A program made the translations under genes and the position numbers. From Fidelibacterota bacterium (lineage in GTDB: Bacteria; Fidelibacterota; Marinisomatia; Marinisomatales; UBA1611), in contig DQOT01000103.1 of the NCBI GenBank assembly GCA_015658495.1, positions 1 through 5,630 of the forward strand: 5,630 nt of DNA, in the 5' to 3' direction. Within the stretch, counting starts at the first letter, position 1. Each line of letters starts with the position of its first letter. Under the pieces are notes generated by a model. That model ran no database searches. It was not told the DNA's origin and was given only the letters and a program-made list of their open reading frames with translations. This document shows positions 1-5,630 of this stretch, piece by piece.

Positions 1-318
1 ATCTTCTCTTTTTCAGATCCGTTAATCGAAAAAACAAATAATGAAGCTGAATACATGGCGATGATCAAAGGTATTCAAGTATCACTTGAACTCAATGTAA
101 AAAGTCTTAATATTTATTCTGATAGTGAGTTGGTTGTAAAGCAGATTAATGGAGAATACAAGATTAAAAATGACCGCATGAAGCGATTGCATGCACTGGT
201 TTTTTCTGAACTGAATCAAATGGATCATTGGTCCGTAACCCATATACGGCGTGAAAAAAATACCCGTGCCGATGCGTTAAGTAAACTTGGAATGCAGACC
301 GCCCGCGAATCAAAATAA
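1..318 (+). CDS. RNase HI-like protein, C-terminal part (5' end outside window)
   Basis: The reading frame is open from base 1 and ends at a double stop (TAA TAA, 316-321), giving 105 visible residues. The type 1 RNase H fold is recognisable. TNNEAEY (visible residues 12-18) carries the second catalytic acid, E17; IYSDSELVVKQI carries the third, D41; HIRREKNTRADAL carries the last, D91. H81 lies ten residues before D91 and an Asn lies four before it, the same spacing as H124, N130 and D134 in E. coli RNase HI. The first catalytic Asp and strands beta-1 to beta-3 would lie in the missing 40 or so residues. The family cleaves RNA in RNA:DNA hybrids. The NNEAEY type resembles the short stand-alone 'RNase HI family' proteins (YpeP-like) more than E. 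coli RnhA, so I give no symbol. An ATG at 55 exists but would remove the E17 motif, so it is not the true start. The gene probably does not belong to the elongasome pathway. Confidence 0.85.
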   Translation: MFSFSDPLIEKTNNEAEYMAMIKGIQVSLELNVKSLNIYSDSELVVKQINGEYKIKNDRMKRLHALVFSELNQMDHWSVTHIRREKNTRADALSKLGMQTARESK

Positions 319-404
319 TAAGTGGAAATGTCCGTTTATCCCAACGGGATTTTCTCTGTAGATTCTAGGCTCGATTTTGACACTGATATTAGATATTTCA
401 CTCC
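319..404 (+). other. Intergenic gap before the elongasome operon
   Basis: This gap between the RNase H stop and the mreB start is the only real non-coding space in the window, so a promoter for the operon would be expected here or further upstream. A TTGACA hexamer lies at 377-382, but no TATAAT-like element sits 16-18 bases downstream, and I could not fit a Bacteroidetes-type TAnnTTTG element at proper spacing. No Shine-Dalgarno sequence precedes the mreB ATG; the bases just before it read CACTCC. A promoter is therefore inferred from gene layout only and not located. Confidence 0.4.
338..354 (+). terminator. Possible weak hairpin terminator after the RNase H gene
   Basis: ATCCC (338-342) and GGGAT (346-350) form a perfect 5-bp stem with a 3-base loop, followed by a short T-rich run (TTTTCTCT). 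It lies 20 bases after the RNase H stop, where a terminator would separate that gene from mreB. The stem is short and the T tract is broken by C, so it may only attenuate or may be chance. Confidence 0.25.
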
Positions 405-1430
405 ATGACATCCATTAGATTCCCAAATTTCATCAACTGGGTTTCCGGCGATGTTGCCATTGATCTGGGCACCGCCAATACCCTTATCTGGCTCAAAGGG
501 CGTGGAATTGTGGTCAATGAGCCGTCAATTGTGACGCGAAATGTCCATAATGATACCATTGTAGCCGTTGGGGATGAAGCGAAAGCAATGCTGGGTAGAA
601 CCCATCGAGAATTAGAGACAATCCGCCCGCTCCAAGATGGTGTCATTGCTGATTTTAAAATGACAGATGGGATGCTTCAAGGATTTATCCGGAAGATCAA
701 CCTGAATCGCCTTGCGCGCCCCAGAATGGTCATCTGTGTTCCATCCGGTGTGACAGAAGTTGAACGCCGTGCTGTGAAAGATTCTGGCGAGCGGGCCAAT
801 GCACGGGAAGTTTATTTGATTGAAGAGCCGGTTGCTGCCGCTATCGGCATCGGATTAGATATTAGCAAGCCCGTGGGAAACATTATTGTCGATGTCGGCG
901 GTGGAACGACAGAGATTGCCGTGATTTCTTTGAATGGCGTTGTTACGAAAGAAACGATCCGGATTGCTGGAGATGAAATGGATGAAGCCGTTTTACAGTG
1001 GTTCCGAAACGAACATAAACTTGAGATTGGCCTTGGTATGAGCGAAAGGATTAAAAAATCTGTCGGTTCAGCTATGAAGATGAATTCATCAGATATTGCA
1101 GTGAAAGGGCGTGATCTCGTATCTGGAATTCCGAAAACGATTGAAGTATCTTCTGACGAAATTCGTCAAGCATTGAAGGATACTGTGAATCAGATCGTTG
1201 AAGCAGTCAAACGGTGTCTTGAGCAAACACCTCCTGAACTCGCTGCGGATATTCTTGAAAGAGGGATCATTCTTACTGGAGGCGGCAGCTTATTGAAAGG
1301 TATCGACCAGATCATCCGGGAACGGACCAATATTCCTGTGAATGTTTCTGAAGATCCGTTACTCTCCGTGGTAAGAGGAACGGGTATGGTATTGGAAAAC
1401 CTGAAAAAATACGAAGCAGTTCTGTTGTAA
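405..1430 (+). CDS. mreB: Rod shape-determining protein MreB (bacterial actin)
   Basis: MreB binds ATP and forms antiparallel filaments on the inner face of the cytoplasmic membrane, where they orient the elongation machinery. The 341 residues are the normal family length. Actin-fold motifs appear in order: phosphate-1 loop DVAIDLGTANTLIW (16-29), ETIRPLQDGVIADF (71-84), PRMVICVPSGVTEVERRAV (106-124), LIEEPVAAAIG (138-148) with the catalytic-type Glu, phosphate-2 loop VDVGGGTTEIAVISL (162-176), GRDLVSGIPKTIEV (235-248), and adenosine motif IILTGGGSLLKG (288-299). Residues 1-14 contain Phe, Ile and Trp and could act as a membrane-binding N-terminus. The ATG at 405 is chosen because it gives the usual short lead into the first motif, although no Shine-Dalgarno sequence precedes it. 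The usual GERTAE-type motif reads GLGMSE at 209-214, a departure discussed in the findings. It is the first gene of the tight operon; mreC begins 6 bases after its stop. Confidence 0.98.
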   Translation: MTSIRFPNFINWVSGDVAIDLGTANTLIWLKGRGIVVNEPSIVTRNVHNDTIVAVGDEAKAMLGRTHRELETIRPLQDGVIADFKMTDGMLQGFIRKINLNRLARPRMVICVPSGVTEVERRAVKDSGERANAREVYLIEEPVAAAIGIGLDISKPVGNIIVDVGGGTTEIAVISLNGVVTKETIRIAGDEMDEAVLQWFRNEHKLEIGLGMSERIKKSVGSAMKMNSSDIAVKGRDLVSGIPKTIEVSSDEIRQALKDTVNQIVEAVKRCLEQTPPELAADILERGIILTGGGSLLKGIDQIIRERTNIPVNVSEDPLLSVVRGTGMVLENLKKYEAVLL

Positions 1431-1436
1431 GGGTGT

Positions 1437-2237
1437 ATGCGCGGTCTCTATCTTGCTATTGTCCGTAAAAGAGATCATCTTCTTTTCGTTCTTTCTCTAT
1501 TTTTTTCCAGCTTCCTTCTTTTAAATAACGACGACCCCCGAATGCGTGTTATCCGGGGAAAAACAACTGATATTGTTGCTTTTATTTCTTCACCCATGAC
1601 CTGGGTGAAATCCCTCATGTTCCTAGAGGAAGAAAACCAGCTTCTTCGGGAAAAAACCCTCTCATTATCTCTCCAGATCGAATCCATGCTCAATCTCCAC
1701 AAGGAAAACGATCAATTACTGGGTATGCTGGATTTTAAACGCCAGACAAAATTATTTCTTAAACCCGCACGAGTGGTAAATAAAGGGATCCAACCCAATT
1801 TACTGTCTATTGTGATTGACGTAGGGGCAGAAGATGGCATCAAAGGAAATCAGCCGGTACTCACTCCAAAAGGTGTGATTGGAAAAACAATTGAGACGGG
1901 AGAATCTGCTTCGATTGTTCAATTGATCACCGATGTTAATTTCAGATTAAGTGTACGAATCTTACCCAGTGGTGCTACGGGCATATTACGATGGTTGGGG
2001 AATGGAATAGGTCAGGTCAGGGAAGTCCAAAAAAATGTGGAAATCACTATTGGGAATAAGGTTATTACATCCGGCTTCAGTGATATTTATCCTGCAGGAC
2101 TTCCCGTGGGGGAAGTCGCTGGTGTCTTCGATGAGCGTGGGAGTTTCCAAAAGATTGTGAATATCAATTTGCCAAATGATATGAGTGCATTTCAATATGT
2201 TTTTGTCATCGTGGAGAATTCATATGAAATGGACTGA
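1437..2237 (+). CDS. mreC: Rod shape-determining protein MreC
   Basis: MreC is a bitopic membrane protein whose periplasmic domain binds PBP2 and is thought to switch the RodA-PBP2 complex on. The 266 residues show the expected plan: a short basic cytoplasmic N-terminus (RKRDH at 10-14), one membrane helix (about 14-30), a coiled coil rich in Glu, Leu and Asn (about 62-98, EEENQLLREK onward), then the two-lobed beta domain (about 105-262). Family signatures in that domain are the stretch around IDVGAEDGIKG (127-137), GVIGKTIE (146-153), VQLITDVNF (161-169) and ITSGFSDIYPAGLPVGEV (210-227). The ATG at 1437 is the first start after an in-frame stop that is also the mreB stop codon. AAGGG at 1429-1433 lies only 3 bases before the start, too close for a standard ribosome-binding site, so reinitiation after mreB is likely. 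The last 14 bases overlap mreD. Confidence 0.96.
   Translation: MRGLYLAIVRKRDHLLFVLSLFFSSFLLLNNDDPRMRVIRGKTTDIVAFISSPMTWVKSLMFLEEENQLLREKTLSLSLQIESMLNLHKENDQLLGMLDFKRQTKLFLKPARVVNKGIQPNLLSIVIDVGAEDGIKGNQPVLTPKGVIGKTIETGESASIVQLITDVNFRLSVRILPSGATGILRWLGNGIGQVREVQKNVEITIGNKVITSGFSDIYPAGLPVGEVAGVFDERGSFQKIVNINLPNDMSAFQYVFVIVENSYEMD
2213..2216 (+). promoter_or_regulatory. Shine-Dalgarno sequence for mreD
   Basis: GGAG lies inside the end of mreC, 7 bases before the ATG at 2224, which is standard spacing. It decides between two in-frame mreD starts: the upstream ATG at 2185 has no such element and would add 13 residues without family similarity. It is the only convincing ribosome-binding site in the window. 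Confidence 0.7.
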
Positions 2238-2700
2238 ATTAGTTATTCCTGGACTTTTTATTTGGCTGATTCAACTCCTGATTGCGGATTTTCTTGCAAT
2301 TGAAACAATTCGACCGGATTTTGTCGCGATCCTGGTTTTGTATTGGGCAGTAAAATATGGCAGGACTGTAGGTACCTTGTCTGGGTTTTTGATGGGATTA
2401 TTGATCGATCTTTCTGGGACAGCGTCCTTTTTTGGCTTATCTTCAATGATTTATTCAATAACAGGATATCTCGGTGGGTATCTCATGGGAACATATTCCA
2501 GATTAAATCCCTTATATTTTTCCATTTCATGGATTGCTATCCTTGCACTTCAATTCATGATCTTTTGCGTCGTTCAATACCAGGATATCTGGGTTACGAA
2601 TCCACAACTCTTTTTTGGGAAATGGATTGGAACAACACTTTACACTTTAAGCTTTGTGGGCATTCTTCAGGTGATATATCCATTCCATAAAATTACCTAA
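2224..2700 (+). CDS. mreD: Rod shape-determining protein MreD
   Basis: MreD is a small polytopic inner-membrane protein of the elongasome that works with MreC, possibly balancing MreC's effect on PBP2. The product is 158 residues, normal for the family. It is almost entirely hydrophobic, with about five or six predicted membrane segments (roughly 7-27, 32-46, 50-64, 71-90, 97-118 and 132-152). The family signature is visible: RPD (30-32), then a hydrophobic stretch ending in YW (40-41), then GFLMGLLIDLSG (54-65), matching the RPD...YW...GF..G...D pattern of E. coli MreD. The start at 2224 is preferred over an in-frame ATG at 2185 because of the GGAG at 2213 and the family-like length. The gene overlaps mreC by 14 bases, and its stop shares a base with the mrdA start (TAATG), so translation of all three is probably coupled. 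Sequence conservation in this family is weak, so identity rests on motif, topology and position. Confidence 0.93.
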   Translation: MKWTELVIPGLFIWLIQLLIADFLAIETIRPDFVAILVLYWAVKYGRTVGTLSGFLMGLLIDLSGTASFFGLSSMIYSITGYLGGYLMGTYSRLNPLYFSISWIAILALQFMIFCVVQYQDIWVTNPQLFFGKWIGTTLYTLSFVGILQVIYPFHKIT

Positions 2701-4466
2701 TGTTAAAAGCTGATAATATTGTATCCTTCCATCAGTATCTGGTTGCCATAGGGATAACTTGGTTGCTGATCATTGTCCTCCTCGCCCGATTTTTTCAGAT
2801 TCAGATCTTGGGGCATGATCGGTATCAAAAAAAAGCTAATACGAATCGTATCAGGAAAGTTACAACCACGGCGCCACGGGGACTCATTCTTGATAGAAAT
2901 GGCCAAATACTGGTGGACAATCTTCCAACTTATGTCTTAACGGCCATTCCCGGAGAACTTTCCCAAAAAGGAGAAAAATTTGGGATTATTTCAAACATTA
3001 TTGGGTTGGATTCAATCACAGTTTCAAAAAATTATAAAAAATATTACCGGGGAAGATTTATCCCGACGCGGTTGGCGAAAGACCTGACATTCCACCAAAT
3101 ATCAAAATTAGAAGAAAACAGACTCAATCTTGAAGGGGTGTATTACCAGCAGTTTCCTGAACGGTATTTTCCATCGAAGGTTCGGGCATCCCATATTTTG
3201 GGATACGTTAAGGAAGTGGATAAACCAATCCGAAATTCACTTGATGATAAAAATGAATATGAATTAGGTGATATGATTGGCTGGAATGGATTGGAAAAAA
3301 AGTATGAATCTTACTTAAAAGGGAAGCGCGGTGTGTATTTTTATGAAGTGGATGCCTTTGGGAGAGAAGTTGGATACGTGACAGATCTCCCGCCACAAAA
3401 TCCAGAACCGGGACAAAATATTATCACAACACTCGATATAAATGTCCAGGAAACACTTGAGAAACTCATGGAAGGGAGACGGGGTGTTATCTTGGTGGGT
3501 ATCCCTGAAACAGGAGAAATTCTTGGCGCTGTCAGTGCACCGGATTATAAACCTGATTTATTTACGGGACTCATGTTAGAGCAAGAATGGAAAAACGTCC
3601 TTAACTATCCTGAAAAACCTTTGATCAACCGATTTAATCAAGGATTGTATCCGCCGGGATCCATTGTAAAAATGGTTACTGCAGCAACCTTGTTAAACAA
3701 TCCAGAATTTGATCCCTATGGTGAACGAAAATGCGAAGGATCCTATCAGATTGGAGACCGACTATTTAGATGTTGGTTGATTCAGGGTCACGGTAAAATG
3801 AATCTGACATCAGCCATGTTGAATTCTTGTGATATTTATTTTTATAAATCTATCCATTATTTTGATCTGGATAAGCTTTCCAATTCGTTCCGGGCATTTG
3901 GGTTTGGCCAGCCCACCCAGATCGATATCTCTGGTGAATCAAGTGGACTTGTTCCCTCCATCAGTTATATGAATAAACGATATGGAAGATACGGTTGGAG
4001 TAAAGGGGCACTCTTGAATATTTCCATTGGGCAAGGTGAACTATTGGTGACACCGATCCAGGTATTCAATTATGTGAATTTGATCGCATCGAAAGGAAAA
4101 GCAAAAGTACCACACTTTGTTATGGTTGATCGATTGCCGGAGAATGTTCAACCGGATTTTGAATCTGACCTGTGGGACAGAATTGTTTTGGATATGAGAG
4201 CCGTGATTGCACATAAAAATGGGACAGGTAAAAGTGCTCAACCTAACATACCAGGATTAAAAGTTTTTGGGAAAACCGGCACCGCAGAAAACCCTCATGG
4301 TGAAGATCACGCCTGGTTTACGGGTTGGGCAGAGTATTACGATCAAAAATTTTCCATTGTTGTTCTTTTGGAAAATGGAGGATCTGGCGGGACAGTGGCG
4401 GCACCTATGGCCGGGATGGTTTTTTCACAAATCATTCATCATCAGGAAATGGCTGCGGAATTATGA
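2700..4466 (+). CDS. mrdA: Penicillin-binding protein 2, elongation-specific transpeptidase
   Basis: PBP2 is the class B transpeptidase (monofunctional DD-transpeptidase) that crosslinks peptidoglycan made by RodA during side-wall growth. Of 588 residues, about 11-33 form the single membrane anchor. The pedestal (dimerisation) domain follows, with TTTAPRGLILDRNGQIL (55-71), FPERYFP (152-158), ASHILGYV (163-170) and GWNGLEKKYESYLKGKRG (194-211). The transpeptidase domain runs from about 240 to 580 and has all three active-site motifs: S321-I-V-K324 within YPPGSIVKM, S376-C-D378 (the SxD form I recall as usual for PBP2 in place of SxN), and K525-T-G527 followed by TAENPHGEDHAWFTG. Cys345 and Cys358 flank the conserved KCEG...FRCW segment. 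Length is slightly short of E. coli PBP2 but nothing essential is missing. The start ATG overlaps the mreD stop by one base, with no clear Shine-Dalgarno, which suggests reinitiation. The stop overlaps the rodA start, the typical pairing of the transpeptidase with its SEDS partner. Confidence 0.97.
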   Translation: MLKADNIVSFHQYLVAIGITWLLIIVLLARFFQIQILGHDRYQKKANTNRIRKVTTTAPRGLILDRNGQILVDNLPTYVLTAIPGELSQKGEKFGIISNIIGLDSITVSKNYKKYYRGRFIPTRLAKDLTFHQISKLEENRLNLEGVYYQQFPERYFPSKVRASHILGYVKEVDKPIRNSLDDKNEYELGDMIGWNGLEKKYESYLKGKRGVYFYEVDAFGREVGYVTDLPPQNPEPGQNIITTLDINVQETLEKLMEGRRGVILVGIPETGEILGAVSAPDYKPDLFTGLMLEQEWKNVLNYPEKPLINRFNQGLYPPGSIVKMVTAATLLNNPEFDPYGERKCEGSYQIGDRLFRCWLIQGHGKMNLTSAMLNSCDIYFYKSIHYFDLDKLSNSFRAFGFGQPTQIDISGESSGLVPSISYMNKRYGRYGWSKGALLNISIGQGELLVTPIQVFNYVNLIASKGKAKVPHFVMVDRLPENVQPDFESDLWDRIVLDMRAVIAHKNGTGKSAQPNIPGLKVFGKTGTAENPHGEDHAWFTGWAEYYDQKFSIVVLLENGGSGGTVAAPMAGMVFSQIIHHQEMAAEL

Positions 4467-5630
4467 GATCCCAATCATTTGAATTGAAAGAATTACCCAT
4501 CAAGATTATTTGGGCTGTTGTTTTCCTAACAATTGTTGGCCTTATCGTATTAAGAAGCATTTCTCAACACCATCCAGGTGGTGTTTTACAAAATCCATTT
4601 TCAAAGCAATTTTTATTTTTGATTCCGGCGATCATTTGTATGATAGGAATTATATATATTCCCCGATTTACAATCCATAAGTATTCGTATACGCTTTACG
4701 CGATCGGAATTATTTTTGTGATCTTGCCATTTTTCGGGAGTCCTCATGCAGGGACTTATCGATGGCTGAATATGGGACTCCCATTTGGGATCCAGCCCAG
4801 TGAATTTGCGAAAGTGTTCACAATCATTGCATTGGCTCGATATCTTTCTGACCATAATCTCCAAATGAAACATTTTACAGCCACCATTATCCCCTTTTTA
4901 TTAGTATTAGTCCCTACCGCTATTGTGATGAACCAACCCGATTTGGGAACAGCCATTGTGATAATGACCCCCGTTTTACCCATGCTTTATTGGTCGGGAG
5001 CGCGGCCCTTTCACCTATTTTTATTGTTAGCACCGCTGTTAAGCATGTTAACCGCTTTTCATAATATTGCGTTCACAGTTTGGACCATTGTACTGGGAAT
5101 GACTATTATTATTGCAAGACCTAAAAGACTTTTGTCCTTAGGGCTCTTTTTCGGAAATGTTTTTCTCGGATTATTTTCGCCATTCTTATGGAATTCTTTA
5201 ACAATTTATCAGCAAAACAGAATTCTTACATTTATCAATCCGGAGAAAGATCCACTGGGCGCAGCCTACCAAATCATTCAAAGTAAAACGGCTATTGGTT
5301 CTGGAGGATTATTCGGCAAGGGCTGGGGTGAAGGTACCCAAACACATTTGAAATTTTTACCGGTTCAGGAGTCCGATTTTATTTTATCGGTTATGGGAGA
5401 AGAATTGGGATTTGTCACGGTTTCATTGGTTCTGGTGGTTTTTGGATATTTGATCGCACAGGTTATGAAGCAATCCTATTTTTCGAAAGACCGTTTTTCT
5501 AGTTTAGCCTTGATTGGAATTGCCACCATTTTCATGGCCCATGTTTTTGTAAATACAGCTATGACTGTTGGGCTTATTCCCGTTAAAGGTCTTCCGTTTC
5601 CATTCATTTCTGCTGGGGGGTCATTCTTGA
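4463..5630 (+). CDS. rodA: RodA, SEDS peptidoglycan glycosyltransferase (3' end outside window)
   Basis: RodA polymerises lipid II into glycan strands and acts as a complex with PBP2. The frame runs from the ATG at 4463 (ATGA overlap with the mrdA stop) to the right edge with no stop, giving 389 complete codons. SEDS landmarks: RWLNMG (100-105), QPSEFAK (111-117), NQPDLGTA (157-164), RILTFINPEKDPLGAAYQ (253-270), QSKTAIGSGGLFGKGW (273-288), the loop ending in SDF with D305, which corresponds to the catalytic Asp of E. coli (D262) and T. thermophilus RodA, MGEELGF (311-317), and GLIPVKGLPFPFISAGGS (370-387). Probably only 20-30 residues are missing. The segment between QPDLGTA and RILTF is about 40 residues longer than in E. 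coli and seems to hold two extra membrane helices. No proper Shine-Dalgarno is seen (AGGAAA at 4444 is 13 bases away), so coupling to mrdA is likely. FtsW is the main alternative SEDS protein, but the GSGGLFGKGW loop and the position next to PBP2 favour RodA. Confidence 0.96.
   Translation, partial: MRSQSFELKELPIKIIWAVVFLTIVGLIVLRSISQHHPGGVLQNPFSKQFLFLIPAIICMIGIIYIPRFTIHKYSYTLYAIGIIFVILPFFGSPHAGTYRWLNMGLPFGIQPSEFAKVFTIIALARYLSDHNLQMKHFTATIIPFLLVLVPTAIVMNQPDLGTAIVIMTPVLPMLYWSGARPFHLFLLLAPLLSMLTAFHNIAFTVWTIVLGMTIIIARPKRLLSLGLFFGNVFLGLFSPFLWNSLTIYQQNRILTFINPEKDPLGAAYQIIQSKTAIGSGGLFGKGWGEGTQTHLKFLPVQESDFILSVMGEELGFVTVSLVLVVFGYLIAQVMKQSYFSKDRFSSLALIGIATIFMAHVFVNTAMTVGLIPVKGLPFPFISAGGSFL

Noticed and set aside
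377..397. TTGACA (377-382) with AT-rich sequence downstream as a sigma-70 promoter for mreB
   Set aside because: The position 16-18 bases downstream reads CACTCC rather than a -10 element, and the nearest TA-rich hexamers are only 3-9 bases away. A transcript from there would also start almost at the ATG.
398..646. An 82-residue open frame on the - strand across the mreB start
   Set aside because: It is antisense to the highly conserved N-terminal MreB motifs, whose codons explain it, and has no recognisable domain.
2185..2223. Upstream in-frame ATG for mreD, adding 13 residues
   Set aside because: No Shine-Dalgarno precedes it, while GGAG sits 7 bases before the ATG at 2224, and the added residues come before the first membrane helix without family similarity.
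2343..2690. A 115-residue open frame on the + strand inside mreD
   Set aside because: It lies wholly within mreD in another frame, lacks a ribosome-binding site, and has a Trp- and Phe-rich composition typical of an out-of-frame read of a membrane protein gene.
2826..2836. Run of eight A bases in mrdA (and seven-A runs in mreC near 2029 and mrdA near 3295) as possible slippage sites
   Set aside because: The frame continues correctly through each run into conserved domain sequence, and no alternative frame yields a plausible product. Such runs are expected in Lys-rich segments of an AT-rich genome.
4613..4983. Two overlapping open frames on the - strand (4613-4873 and 4756-4983)
   Set aside because: Both are antisense to rodA, which continues with intact SEDS motifs through this stretch. 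They are shadow frames.
1..5630. A hidden novel system (defence island, mobile element, CRISPR, unusual RNA)
   Set aside because: About 98% of the window is taken up by six recognisable genes. No direct repeats, terminal inverted repeats, integrase or transposase motifs, or structured intergenic RNA are visible in the 86-base gap.

Overview
The window holds most of a bacterial elongasome operon, the genes that build the side wall of rod-shaped cells. The order is mreB, mreC, mreD, mrdA (PBP2) and rodA, all on the + strand. It is preceded by the 3' end of an RNase H-type gene. I see no mobile element, CRISPR array, tRNA or rRNA. I also see no sign of a novel defence or biosynthetic system; this is a core housekeeping locus.

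Layout: bases 1-318 encode the C-terminal 105 residues of an RNase HI-like protein that starts before the window. A short non-coding gap (319-404) separates it from mreB (405-1430). mreC (1437-2237) follows after 6 bases. mreD (2224-2700) overlaps the end of mreC by 14 bases and has the only good Shine-Dalgarno sequence in the window. mrdA (2700-4466) shares one base with the mreD stop (TAATG). rodA (from 4463, cut by the right edge) overlaps the mrdA stop by 4 bases (ATGA). This packing points to one transcript with translational coupling.

How the genes work together, from established knowledge of the families: MreB filaments under the inner membrane position the machine. MreC and MreD link them to the periplasmic enzymes. 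RodA, a SEDS glycosyltransferase, polymerises lipid II, and PBP2, a class B transpeptidase, crosslinks the new strands. The catalytic motifs visible in PBP2 and RodA are intact, so the machine looks functional.

Organism: the sequence is moderately AT-rich, and the gene set implies a rod-shaped or elongating bacterium, probably with a diderm envelope. Several starts lack a Shine-Dalgarno sequence and the five genes are contiguous, rather than split into mreBCD and mrdAB as in E. coli. Both would suit a lineage of the FCB type (for example Marinimicrobia-like), but this placement is a low-confidence inference. The most notable departures are an extra hydrophobic hairpin in RodA and altered residues in one MreB nucleotide-pocket motif.
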